Assembly (NCBI RefSeq): GCF_014892575.1
Contig: NZ_JADBGI010000008.1
Span: 156,626-220,625, forward strand
Direction: 5' to 3'
Source of the DNA: Nocardiopsis coralli
Lineage (GTDB): Bacteria; Actinomycetota; Actinomycetes; Streptosporangiales; Streptosporangiaceae
Length of the DNA stretch: 64,000 bases
The translations under genes and the position numbers were made by a program. Below, piece by piece: positions 25,792 to 34,395 of the stretch; position 1 is the stretch's first letter; each line of letters opens with the position of its first letter. The notes under the pieces were generated by a model that was given only the letters and a program-made list of their open reading frames with translations, ran no database searches and had not been told where the DNA came from.

Positions 25792-28026
25792 TCAGCCCTC
25801 CTGGTCGCCCTCGACGCCCAGGCACTCCTTCAGGAACTCCACCTGCAGCAGCAACAGGTTCTCCGCCACGGTCGGGTCCGACGGCGAGTGCGTCACCCCC
25901 GACAGCGGGAGCACGGTGTGCGGGCGCCCGGCGGCCAGCAGCGCCGACGACATCCGCTGCGTGTGCGCGAAGACCACGTTGTCGTCGGAGAGCCCGTGCA
26001 CGAACATCACCGGGCGTTCCAGGTCACCGGCGTCGGCCAGCAGGGAACTGCGCTCGTAGGCCTTCGGCTCGCCCTCGGGCGTGCCCAGGTACCGCTCGGT
26101 GTAGTGGGTGTCGTACAGCTCCCAGTCGATGACGGGGGCACCCGCGACGGCGGCGTGGAAGGCGTCGGGGCGGCGCAGCACCGCGAGCGTGGCCAGGTAC
26201 CCGCCGAAGGACCACCCCTGGATCCCGACGCGGGAGGTGTCGAGGCAGCCGAACCGTTCGGCGGCGTCCTCCAACGCGGCGACCTGGTCCTCCAGCACCG
26301 GGGCGGCCAGATCGAGGTGCACGGCCTGTTCCCACGCCACGTCCACGCCCGGGGTGCCGCGGCCGTCGGCGATGAGCACCGCGAACCCCTGCTCGGCGAA
26401 CCACTGCGAACCCCAGAACGCACCGCGCGCGTTCAGCACCCGCTGGGCGTGCGGGCCGCCGTAGGGGGCGACCAGGACCGGCAGCGGGTCGTCGCCCTCC
26501 GAGTACCAGGACGGCAGCACCAGGGCGCTCGGGATGCCGCGTTCCCCGGCGCGCCAGAACCGCACGCGGGGCTCGGGGAGCTCCGGGGTCTGCGCGAAGC
26601 TCTCGATCTCGGTGTGGGTGCGCCGCGTCTCCGTGCTCGCGTGGCGCACGATCAGGGTCCGGACGCCGGTGCGGTCCATCGACCGGTGCTGCAGGACGAG
26701 GGTGTCCCCGCGCAGGCGGCCGGCGCGCAGACCCCCGTGGGCGGCGTCGTCCGGGGTGTCGGCGTCGGGGAGCTCGACCGGGGCGGACAGGCCGCTCTCC
26801 AGGTCGACCAGCCACAGGGACACGTCGCCCGGGCGGCCGGCCGGCGACCCCGAGTACAGGATCCGCTCGCCGTCCACGCTCACCACACCGCGGACGTACA
26901 CACCCGCCGGGCTGACCGGGTCCACGCCCACGTACACACGCCGCTCGCCGCCGGCCTCGTGGTCGCGGCCGATCCACACCAGGGCCCCGGACGAGGTGTG
27001 GTCGGGCACGCCCGGCATGAGCTCGACCCACACGTCGTCGGTCTCGGTGCGGGCCTCGGCGACCAGACCGGTGGCCGGGTCGGCGGAGAACAGGGTGAGG
27101 GTGCGCTGATCGCGGCTCTGACCGGTGAAGACGACCGTGGGGGTGCCGTCCGGGCCGCTCGTCCACCCGGCGGTCGGCACGTAGGGCAGGGCCTCGCGGT
27201 CCCACTCGATCCACGACGGGGCCGGCTCGCCCTCGGCGCGGTGGCGCGCGGCCGGGGCCACGGTGAACACGGCCAGGCGCACGTCCGGGTTGTCGGTCCC
27301 GGCGGCCGGGTACCGGAGCGCCGTCGGCTCCTGCGCCGGGGAGGCCGGGTCGTCCACGTACCAGCGGGCCACCATCGACTCGTCGACCCGGGTGGCCAGC
27401 AGGGACGCACTGTCGGGCGACCACCAGAAACCGCGGAACCGGTTCATCTCCTCGGCCGCCACGAAGTCGGCCAGGCCCCAGGTGACGTGTTCGCCGTCGG
27501 GCGAGGCCACCACACGGTCGCCGTGGCCGGGCTCGGCGTCGGAGATGTCCACGACCTTGAGCGCGCCGCCGCTGACGTAGGCGACACGGTCACCCGCCGG
27601 GCTCACCCGCGGGTCCACGACCGGCTGGGTGGCCGGGAGCTCGCGGGGTTCGCGGTCGTCGCCGGCCAGGTCCACGTGGAACAGGCGGCCGGACAGGGTG
27701 AAGACGGCGCGGGTGAAGGCGCGGTCGACGGTGTAGGAGACGATGCCGCCGCCGTGCTCGCGCAGGCGTTCGCGGCGGGCCCGCTCCTCCGGGGGGAGGT
27801 TCTCGTCGTCGGCGCCGAGCACCCGCGGGTCGGCGAGCATCTCGGTGGTGCCGCGTTCTGCGTCGTGGATCCACAGGCACGTGGCCGGGTCGGAGCCGTC
27901 ACGCGAGCGGAGGAAGGTCACACGGTCCCCGTCGGGGGAGACCTGGAAACCGCGGGGCACACCGATGGTGAAGCGCTGGGTTCGGGCCTGTTGGCGAGGA
28001 AAGCTCATAGGGCGATTGTGTCGCAT
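25792..28026 (-). CDS. S9-family (dipeptidyl peptidase IV-like) serine peptidase
   Basis: 744 aa from ATG 28026; ATG 28008 is an alternative, and neither has a clear ribosome site. Residues ~25-480 form the beta-propeller that gates the active site; the C-terminal ~250 residues are the alpha/beta-hydrolase domain. Nucleophile Ser is in GIQGWSFGGYLA, acid Asp in HGLSDDNVVF, and His in SGVTHSP. An N-terminal EEMNRFRG-like segment (FVAAEEMNRFRGFWW) matches the DPP-IV substrate N-terminus-binding Glu-Glu motif. There is no signal peptide, so it is probably cytoplasmic, cleaving Xaa-Pro or Xaa-Ala dipeptides from peptides. Not obviously linked to the kinase array. Confidence 0.92.
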   Translation of the reverse strand: MRHNRPMSFPRQQARTQRFTIGVPRGFQVSPDGDRVTFLRSRDGSDPATCLWIHDAERGTTEMLADPRVLGADDENLPPEERARRERLREHGGGIVSYTVDRAFTRAVFTLSGRLFHVDLAGDDREPRELPATQPVVDPRVSPAGDRVAYVSGGALKVVDISDAEPGHGDRVVASPDGEHVTWGLADFVAAEEMNRFRGFWWSPDSASLLATRVDESMVARWYVDDPASPAQEPTALRYPAAGTDNPDVRLAVFTVAPAARHRAEGEPAPSWIEWDREALPYVPTAGWTSGPDGTPTVVFTGQSRDQRTLTLFSADPATGLVAEARTETDDVWVELMPGVPDHTSSGALVWIGRDHEAGGERRVYVGVDPVSPAGVYVRGVVSVDGERILYSGSPAGRPGDVSLWLVDLESGLSAPVELPDADTPDDAAHGGLRAGRLRGDTLVLQHRSMDRTGVRTLIVRHASTETRRTHTEIESFAQTPELPEPRVRFWRAGERGIPSALVLPSWYSEGDDPLPVLVAPYGGPHAQRVLNARGAFWGSQWFAEQGFAVLIADGRGTPGVDVAWEQAVHLDLAAPVLEDQVAALEDAAERFGCLDTSRVGIQGWSFGGYLATLAVLRRPDAFHAAVAGAPVIDWELYDTHYTERYLGTPEGEPKAYERSSLLADAGDLERPVMFVHGLSDDNVVFAHTQRMSSALLAAGRPHTVLPLSGVTHSPSDPTVAENLLLLQVEFLKECLGVEGDQEG

Positions 28027-28130
28027 ACGCAGCTGAGCGGGTCGCGGCCCCGGGCCGGGGTTCCGGTCGGATACCGGGTGGTCACTTCGGGCCGGAAAAC
28101 CCCGTTCCGGACGGTATGGTTCGCTGCGTG

Positions 28131-28994
28131 ATGGACAGGCGACTGATGATGGTGCACGCGCACCCCGACGACGAGAGCATCGTCACCGGTGCCACGTTGG
28201 CCAAGTACGCGGCCGAGGGAACCCAGGTCACGCTGGTGACCTGCACCCTGGGAGAGGAGGGCGAGGTCATCCCCGCGAACCTCGCGCACCTGGCCTCCGA
28301 CCGCGACGACACCCTCGGTGAGTACCGGGTCGGCGAGCTCTCCCGGGCCTGCCGGGCCCTGAACGTGCGGGACCACCGCTTCCTCGGCGGGCAGGGGCAC
28401 TACCGCGACTCCGGGATGATGGGCGGCGAGACCAACGAGCACCCGCAGGCGTTCTGGGGTGCCGACGTCGAGGAGGCCGCGCTCCGGCTCGCGCACGAGA
28501 TCCGCGAGGTCCGGCCGCAGGTGCTGGTGAGCTACGACGAGCACGGCGGGTACGGGCACCCCGACCACATCCAGGCGCACCGGGTCACCCGCCGCGCCTG
28601 GGACCTGGCCGCGGACCGTTCGGTGCCCGGTGACCCCTGGCGGGTGGACAAGCTGTACGCCATCGCCCAGCCGGTCTCGCGGATCCGGGCGTCCGTGGAC
28701 CGCATGCGCGTGGACCCCGGCCCCTTCACCCCGCCGGAGAGCGTCTCCGACATCGCACGCGGAACCCCGGACGCGCAGGTGACCACGCGGATCGACGCCG
28801 GTCCCCACTGGGCGGCCAAGGCGCTGGCGATGCGCGCGCACACCACCCAGATCACCGTGGACGGCGAGCGGTTCGCGCTCTCCAACGACATCGCCCAGGA
28901 GCTGGACGCGGTCGAGCACTTCACGCTGCTGCTCGGGCCGCCCGTGCGCCCCGGGGACGACGGCTACGAGACGGATCTCTTCGCGGGCCTGTGA
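28131..28994 (+). CDS. mshB: N-acetyl-glucosaminyl-inositol deacetylase (mycothiol biosynthesis)
   Basis: 287-aa zinc-dependent deacetylase converting GlcNAc-Ins to GlcN-Ins, the second committed step of mycothiol synthesis. Zinc and catalytic residues lie in HAHPDDESIVTGA and in HGGYGHPDHIQAH. The N-terminus is taken at ATG 28131 (GTG 28128 and ATG 28116 are also in frame). The conserved MshB segments RRLMMVHAHPDDE, GGQGHYRDSGMMG and DRMRVDPGPFTPPE distinguish it from the related mycothiol-conjugate amidase. Mycothiol genes are restricted to actinobacteria, supporting the host assignment. Confidence 0.93.
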   Translation: MDRRLMMVHAHPDDESIVTGATLAKYAAEGTQVTLVTCTLGEEGEVIPANLAHLASDRDDTLGEYRVGELSRACRALNVRDHRFLGGQGHYRDSGMMGGETNEHPQAFWGADVEEAALRLAHEIREVRPQVLVSYDEHGGYGHPDHIQAHRVTRRAWDLAADRSVPGDPWRVDKLYAIAQPVSRIRASVDRMRVDPGPFTPPESVSDIARGTPDAQVTTRIDAGPHWAAKALAMRAHTTQITVDGERFALSNDIAQELDAVEHFTLLLGPPVRPGDDGYETDLFAGL

Positions 28995-29029
28995 CGGGAG
29001 GTTGCCGTGACCGCCTACCCTCGGTTCAC

Positions 29030-29482
29030 GTGACCACCACAGAGCCCCAAGAACCCCAGCAGAGCAAGCGTCCGACGGTCTCCGAGGACACGGTCTCCTC
29101 GGTGCTGACGGGCGCCACCTGCGTGGTCCTGTTCCTCCTCGGCCTCGTGCTGGGGACGGTCTCCACCGTCAGCGCCGGATGGCTGACCCGGTACTGGGAC
29201 GGCGGCCAGCCCGCGCCCGCGCTGGCGATCGCTGCGCTCGTGGTGTACGTGGTGCTGCTGTACGTCCTGTGCCGGCTCGCGGCCTGGGGCGGGCGGCGCC
29301 AGTCCGCGGCCGTGGCGTTCGCGCTCGGGTACGCGGTGGTGCTGTTCGCGGCCACGAGTTACCTGCCGGGCGGCGACGTGCTGCTGCAGGACGACCCGGT
29401 GCACTACGCCTTCCTGATCGGCGCGATGGTCGCCCTCGCCGCCGCCGTGGTGCGTTCGGCGCCCCGGCGCCGCCCCGCCTGA
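29030..29482 (+). CDS. Four-helix membrane protein (DUF6113-like)
   Basis: 150 aa from GTG 29030. An alternative GTG at 28991 overlaps the mshB stop and would add 13 residues with atypical composition. Four hydrophobic helices are visible (near residues 23-45, 58-80, 85-103, 118-136) with a hydrophilic N-terminal tail rich in Gln, Glu and Pro. It resembles the uncharacterised membrane protein that follows mshB in streptomycetes. No motif reveals its function. Confidence 0.75.
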   Translation: MTTTEPQEPQQSKRPTVSEDTVSSVLTGATCVVLFLLGLVLGTVSTVSAGWLTRYWDGGQPAPALAIAALVVYVVLLYVLCRLAAWGGRRQSAAVAFALGYAVVLFAATSYLPGGDVLLQDDPVHYAFLIGAMVALAAAVVRSAPRRRPA

Positions 29483-29553
29483 GGCCCCGGGTCCCGAGCA
29501 CTGCGTGTGCCGGAGCGACGCAGTCCCACAGACCATCGCGCGACCCCGCACAA

Positions 29554-29594
29554 GACTCGCGCCACGCAGCCCCTGGGGCCGCGTGGCGCGAGTC
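29554..29594. terminator. Bidirectional hairpin terminator
   Basis: Perfect 14-bp inverted repeat (GACTCGCGCCACGC and its complement) around a 13-base GC-rich loop, between convergent gene ends at 29482 (+) and 29621 (-). Confidence 0.85.
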
Positions 29595-29620
29595 GGACGT
29601 CCGAGTTCAGGCCGGGGAGA

Positions 29621-30706
29621 TCACGCCGCCCAGAACTGCCACAGGAGCTGGCCCAGGAACGCCGTCCCGGGGAAGGTCGGGTTCGGCATGATCAGGTCGA
29701 GCAGCGCGAACACCGACTCCTGCAGCCACGGGTTGATCACGGGGAGCGCGAGAATCGCGAACGCACCCACCGAGAAGAACAGCTGGTTCGTGCGGGCCTT
29801 GCGCACCCAGGGGCGGTCCGGGGCGACGGCCTCGAACATGTCCAGGCCCGGGATCGGCAGCAGGTTGACCAGCGCCGAGGTCAGGTTGGCCAGGCAGAGG
29901 AACGCGAGCGCGGCCAGGGCCCAGTTCGTGGTGTCGTTGCCCGGAGGCACCAGGTACGTGACGACGCCGCCGAAGACGACGGCCATCAGCAGGCTCGCGA
30001 TCGGCCCGGCCATGGCCACCGCCACACGCCGGCCCCGCGTCGGGATCCGCTCCCAGTCGACGTAACCGGCCGGCCCGTTCATGCCGAACCCGCCCACACC
30101 GAGGTAGAGCACCGGGAGCACCGTCCCGGCGAAGGTCTCCCGGAAGGCGAAGGGGTTCAGGCGCAGATACCCCGAACCGCGCAGGGACCGGTCGCCCGCG
30201 AGGTAGGCGGTGAGCGCGTGCGCGAACTCGTGCACGGCCGTGGAGAGCAGCCACCCGATGAGGATCATCAGCGGCGGGATCAGCGGCGTGACCTCGGTGT
30301 CCTCGGCCGCCCAGTCCAGCTCGACGGCGTTCCAGGACAGCCACCCGGCGAACCCGCCCAGGCCGAGCAGGAGCAGGAACACGGGGCTGGGGAAGAAGTC
30401 CATCGCCGAGGTGCGCGGAGGGGCGTGCACGGGCTCGCCGGGCTCGGCCGCACCGTCGGCGCCGTCCGTGCTGTCCGGGTCGGCGGTCCCGGCGGACCCC
30501 TCGTCCCCGGCGTCATCAGCGGTCCCGGTCTCCCCGGCCGCACCGGAGCCCTCGGCCCGGGGCTCCCCGGCCCCGGGATCCCCGTCCCCGGCCTCCGCGT
30601 CAGCGTCCGCTTCCCGCGCGACGTCCGGGTCCGGGACGTTCGCGGCGTCGTCGGGCATCCGCGTCCACAGGTCCTCGGGCGCTTCGGGTTTGTCGGGCGT
30701 GGGCAT
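29621..30706 (-). CDS. Site-2 protease-like M50 metalloprotease
   Basis: 361 aa. The N-terminal ~95 residues are acidic, low-complexity and presumably disordered. The remainder has five to six membrane helices with the zinc motif HEFAHALTAYLAGD (HExxH) and the second conserved motif NLLPIPGLDMF (the NxxPxPxLDG-like third zinc ligand). This family cleaves within the membrane, for example releasing anti-sigma factors or membrane-bound regulators. It lacks the PDZ domain of RseP and is closer to the short SREBP-type family M50 members. Substrate unknown. Confidence 0.87.
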   Translation of the reverse strand: MPTPDKPEAPEDLWTRMPDDAANVPDPDVAREADADAEAGDGDPGAGEPRAEGSGAAGETGTADDAGDEGSAGTADPDSTDGADGAAEPGEPVHAPPRTSAMDFFPSPVFLLLLGLGGFAGWLSWNAVELDWAAEDTEVTPLIPPLMILIGWLLSTAVHEFAHALTAYLAGDRSLRGSGYLRLNPFAFRETFAGTVLPVLYLGVGGFGMNGPAGYVDWERIPTRGRRVAVAMAGPIASLLMAVVFGGVVTYLVPPGNDTTNWALAALAFLCLANLTSALVNLLPIPGLDMFEAVAPDRPWVRKARTNQLFFSVGAFAILALPVINPWLQESVFALLDLIMPNPTFPGTAFLGQLLWQFWAA

Positions 30707-30788
30707 GGTGCTCCTGCTGGTCGCGGGTGGATCCGCGCTCCAGAGTAGGCCCTGCTCGGGACCCTTCCGCAGCGGGTCCGGGTGAGTG

Positions 30789-32144
30789 TCAGACCACCGC
30801 TCGCGGGGCCACCGCGGACTTGTGCAGGCACGCGATCGCGAAGGCCCGGCCGGGGGTGGTCAGCTCCCGGTGGCCGGTCGCGTCCTCCTCCGTGACCAGG
30901 TTGAGCGCCTCCAGCAGCCACCCGGTGGACATGACCATCGCCCGTACCTGGTCTGACGCGGTCTCGGCGGTGCGCCTGTGTGCGGCCGCGTGCCGGCCCG
31001 CGGGCGGTTCGACCGGCCGCCACCCGGTCTCGGTGAGCACCCGTTCGGCGGCCTCGATGTCGGGTTCCGCGCGGCGGGCGTGCGACCCGCTGCCCTGGGG
31101 TGTCCGGGTCAGCAGCAGCCCGAGGAGCGTCTCCGCGGCGGCCTGCTCCAGCCCGCCGGTCCGGCACAGGGTCTCGGCCGCGGCCTCCCACAGGGACTCG
31201 GGGTTCTCCCGCAGCCGCCGCCCGCGCCGGGTCAGCACCAGGCGCCGTCCGGAACGCCGGACCGCCCGCATGCCGCGCAGCACCTGGTGCAGCGCGATCA
31301 GCTGGGTGACGTCGGTCTCACTGCGGGGCGGGCTCGGGGTGGTGCGCCAACCGAAGTCCTCGCACATCTGCCGCACCACACTGGGCGAGATGTAGCCGAT
31401 CTGGGTCAGCGGGACCCCGTCCGCCGCCAGCTCCAGCAGGCGCTGCAGCGGCGCGAGAACGGCGTCGGCGGTGCGCGGAACGTCGGTCCCGGCGATGATC
31501 TGGCCGACCAGGGGCCACAGCCGCTGGCGGTGCGGATGGACCGGGGAGTTGAGCCAGGCGCGCACCCGTTCCTCGCGCACCCGGTCCAGGTGGCTCAGGC
31601 CGTGCCCGTCCGGCTGGGTGAGGAACGACCGTGCGAAGTGCTCCTGGGCCGGCCGCCACCCGCGTTTTCCGGGTCGGATGTCGCGCAGGGAGATCGCCAG
31701 CTCCAGCGAGGCCGCGGTCTCGGCCAGGGCCCGGAGCTCGGCGTCGCCCACGGCGGTGCCCCAGGTCAGTTCCGGGAGGTCGGGGGGTTCCACACCCGAT
31801 TCCCACATGAGCCGCTCGTACATGGCCACGCCGGCCTCGTGGTCGTCGCGGTAGACCGCCAACAGGGTGAGCGTCTCGGGCGCCTGGCAGATGTGCGCGT
31901 ACTGGTACAGCTGCAGCAGCGAGAACAGGTTGCCGAGGGAACGCGCGGCGAAGAGCTGGTCGTCGTGGTTGTTCTGGAAGCGCACCGGCAGCTCGTACCA
32001 GCAGAAACGCTGGACCGAGTGCTGGGTGAGGCGTTCCAGGTCCCGTTCGGGTACGAGGGTGTCCAGGGCCAGACCCGCCATGTCGGCGGCCCGCTCGTCC
32101 CGTCGCGCCAGCTCGGCCAGTGCGGACGCCACCGCTTCGCGCAC
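30789..32144 (-). CDS. Hypothetical protein with C-terminal winged-helix-like module
   Basis: 451 aa, soluble, rich in Arg, Glu and Leu. I do not recognise the N-terminal half. The segment around residues 245-320 (LTQIGYISPSVVRQMC ... LIALHQVLRGMRAVRRSGRRLVLTRRGR split over two helices and a wing) resembles the C-terminal winged-helix module found in some pRiA4b ORF3-type proteins. That would fit nucleic-acid binding or protein interaction, but it is inference. It stands alone between the site-2 protease and the SH3-like protein. Confidence 0.65.
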   Translation of the reverse strand: MREAVASALAELARRDERAADMAGLALDTLVPERDLERLTQHSVQRFCWYELPVRFQNNHDDQLFAARSLGNLFSLLQLYQYAHICQAPETLTLLAVYRDDHEAGVAMYERLMWESGVEPPDLPELTWGTAVGDAELRALAETAASLELAISLRDIRPGKRGWRPAQEHFARSFLTQPDGHGLSHLDRVREERVRAWLNSPVHPHRQRLWPLVGQIIAGTDVPRTADAVLAPLQRLLELAADGVPLTQIGYISPSVVRQMCEDFGWRTTPSPPRSETDVTQLIALHQVLRGMRAVRRSGRRLVLTRRGRRLRENPESLWEAAAETLCRTGGLEQAAAETLLGLLLTRTPQGSGSHARRAEPDIEAAERVLTETGWRPVEPPAGRHAAAHRRTAETASDQVRAMVMSTGWLLEALNLVTEEDATGHRELTTPGRAFAIACLHKSAVAPRAVV

Positions 32145-32299
32145 GAGCGCTCACCACCTCCCCGCGTGACTGGCGCCCTGGCCGCGCGGGGTCGCGGCGG
32201 GGCGCGGAGCTCGATGTGGACGCCCGGGACGGTGAGCAGGGGCCCGCCCTCGGGACTGAGGCTCTCCTACCCCGCTGGGGCAGGAAGAATGCCTGAGGG

Positions 32300-32542
32300 T
32301 CAGGGGCTTCCCCGGCGTTTCGGGGGCGTGCGCGGGACGATCCGGCTGGCCGCGATCGTCTCCTCCGCGACCTCGGCCACGGAGTCGTCCCGGCGCCGGA
32401 GTGTGAGGGTTCCCCGATCCCAGGACTCCACCACACCGACGATATCGGTGAAGCCCCCGTCGGGCAGGCGGATACGTACAGAGACCCGCTCCCCGACGTC
32501 GTCGGGGCCGATCCGGTGGACGAGCCGTCCGGAGAAGTGCAT
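32300..32542 (-). CDS. Stand-alone SH3-like small beta-barrel protein
   Basis: 80 aa, predicted all-beta (GERVSVRIRLPDGGFTDIVG ... LTLRRRDDSVAEVAEETIAA). In streptomycetes and mycobacteria a similar domain forms the N-terminus of a GNAT acetyltransferase encoded next to ferredoxin. Here it is followed by a stop and no acetyltransferase domain, so it is either a split-off domain or the remnant of the fusion. Divergent from fdxA. Confidence 0.72.
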   Translation of the reverse strand: MHFSGRLVHRIGPDDVGERVSVRIRLPDGGFTDIVGVVESWDRGTLTLRRRDDSVAEVAEETIAASRIVPRTPPKRRGSP

Positions 32543-32720
32543 GTAACGCGCCCCCGATTGTGCTTCGAGTATTCTCCGAAGCCATACTAGGAGTACGACA
32601 TCTGTGCCAATCGCTTACGGACCCCGGCAGGGGTGGCGCCCGCAAGCCGCCCCGACGTTCCGGTGATCCGAAGGTCCCCGCCTCCCCCGTGGGATTGCGG
32701 GGGGAGACAAGGAGTACGAC

Positions 32721-33038
32721 GTGACCTACGTCATCGCGCAGCCCTGTGTTGATGTACTGGACAAGGCGTGCATTGACGAGTGCCCCGTGGACTGCATCTA
32801 CGAGGGCGAGCGCATGCTCTATATCCACCCGGACGAGTGCGTTGACTGCGGTGCGTGCGAGCCCGTTTGCCCGGTCGAGGCCATCTACTACGAGGACGAC
32901 CTCCCCGACCAGTGGTCGGACTTCTACAAGGCGAACGTCGATTTCTTCGACGACCTGGGCTCCCCGGGCGGGGCCTCGAAGGTCGGCAAGATCGACACCG
33001 ACCACCCGATCGTCGCGAAGCTGCCTCCGCAGGCCTAG
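32721..33038 (+). CDS. fdxA: 7Fe ferredoxin
   Basis: 105-aa electron carrier with one [3Fe-4S] and one [4Fe-4S] cluster. Cys9, Cys17, Cys21 and Cys25 lie in the first half, and Cys40, Cys43, Cys46 and Cys50 in [20 protein letters not shown]. The second half of the first motif ([13 protein letters not shown]) has the three-residue spacing typical of 7Fe actinobacterial ferredoxins. An AAGGAG ribosome site precedes the GTG start. Confidence 0.95.
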   Translation: MTYVIAQPCVDVLDKACIDECPVDCIYEGERMLYIHPDECVDCGACEPVCPVEAIYYEDDLPDQWSDFYKANVDFFDDLGSPGGASKVGKIDTDHPIVAKLPPQA

Positions 33039-33139
33039 AGCCCGCGGCGGCAGAACCGAGGGCGGGCGGTCCGCGAGGGCCGTCCGCTCGGGACACCCCT
33101 ATGGCGCAGAGGATGTCCCGAGCACGTCACAGCACGTGT

Positions 33140-33173
33140 GTCGCGCCGGCCCCCTCGACGGGGGTCGGCGCGA
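33140..33173. terminator. Terminator after fdxA
   Basis: Near-perfect stem (GTCGCGCCG...CCCCC with its complement, one G/T mismatch) around a five-base loop, followed by a T-containing tract (TCTTGTTCTTG). Lies between fdxA and dapC. Confidence 0.8.
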
Positions 33174-33237
33174 CTCTTGTTCTTGCCCTGTGCCCCGGCC
33201 GCAGAGGCCGGACCGGAACCGGATGGAGTGATCAGCG

Positions 33238-34344
33238 ATGGGTGAGCGGCGACCGTTGGCGGACCGGCTCCCGACCTTCCCCTGGGACCGCCTGGCCCCG
33301 TACAAGCGCACCGCGGCCGCCCACGCCGGCGGTCTCGTCGACCTGTCCGTGGGCACCCCGGTCGACCCGGTGCCCGAGACGCTCCAGCGGGCGCTCGCCG
33401 ACGCCGCGGACTCGCCCGGGTACCCGCAGACCTGGGGCACCCCGGAGCTGCGCGCGTCCATCGAGGGCTGGCTGTCCCGCCGCCACGGTGTGACGGTGGC
33501 CGAGGGTGCGGTGCTGCCCACCATCGGCTCCAAGGAGACGGTCGCCTGGCTGCCCACCCTCCTGGGGCTGGGCGAGGGCGACACCGTCGTCCACCCCGAG
33601 CTGGCCTACCCGACCTACGACGTGGGTGTGCGCCTGTCCGGGGCCACCCCGGTCGCCGCCGACGGCCTCGCCTCCCTGGGCCCGGCCCCGGTGTCGATGG
33701 TGTGGGTCAACTCCCCGAGCAACCCGACCGGGCGTGTGCTCGGCGTCGACCACCTGCGCAAGGTCGTGCAGTGGGCCCGCGAGCGCGGCGTGATCGTCGC
33801 CTCCGACGAGTGCTACCTCGACCTGGGCTGGGACGGCACCGAGCCGGTCTCGATCCTGCACCCGGACGTGTGCGGCGACTCGCACGAGAACCTGCTCGCC
33901 CTGCACTCGCTCTCCAAGCGCTCCAACCTGGCCGGGTACCGGGCCGCGTTCCTGACCGGCGACCCCGCGCTGGTCAAGGAGCTGCTGGAGGTGCGCAAGC
34001 ACTCCGGCATGATCGTGCCCGCCCCCGTCCAGGCCGCGATGAAGGCCGCCCTGGACGACGACGCCCACGCCGCGGAGCAGAAGGAGCGCTACCGGGCCCG
34101 CCGCACGCGCCTGCGTTCGGCGTTCGAGGGCGCGGGCTGGAAGGTCGAGCACTCCGAGGCCGGCCTGTACCTCTGGGCGAGCCACCCCGACCTGGACGCC
34201 TGGGGCGCGGTCGAGCACCTGGCCGAGCGCGGCATCATCGTGGCGCCCGGCGACTTCTACGGGCGTGCCGGGTCCGGCCACGTGCGGGTCGCCTTCACCG
34301 CCACCGACGAGCGTGTCGCCGAGGCCGCCGCCCGCCTGGCCTGA
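33238..34344 (+). CDS. dapC: N-succinyldiaminopimelate aminotransferase
   Basis: 368-aa fold-type I, class I/II PLP aminotransferase, acting on N-succinyl-2-amino-6-ketopimelate in the succinylase branch of lysine/meso-DAP synthesis. The PLP lysine is in SLSKRSNLAGYR; other conserved segments are WVNSPSNPTGRVL and ASDECYLDLGW. GGATGGAG ribosome site. The presence of dapD and dapE 2.3-3.3 kb downstream supports the assignment to DapC rather than another aminotransferase. Confidence 0.92.
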   Translation: MGERRPLADRLPTFPWDRLAPYKRTAAAHAGGLVDLSVGTPVDPVPETLQRALADAADSPGYPQTWGTPELRASIEGWLSRRHGVTVAEGAVLPTIGSKETVAWLPTLLGLGEGDTVVHPELAYPTYDVGVRLSGATPVAADGLASLGPAPVSMVWVNSPSNPTGRVLGVDHLRKVVQWARERGVIVASDECYLDLGWDGTEPVSILHPDVCGDSHENLLALHSLSKRSNLAGYRAAFLTGDPALVKELLEVRKHSGMIVPAPVQAAMKAALDDDAHAAEQKERYRARRTRLRSAFEGAGWKVEHSEAGLYLWASHPDLDAWGAVEHLAERGIIVAPGDFYGRAGSGHVRVAFTATDERVAEAAARLA

Positions 34345-34395
34345 ACCGGCCCCCGTTCCCGTGTGTCCGCCGGCCCCGCGAAGTAGGTTCGGTCC

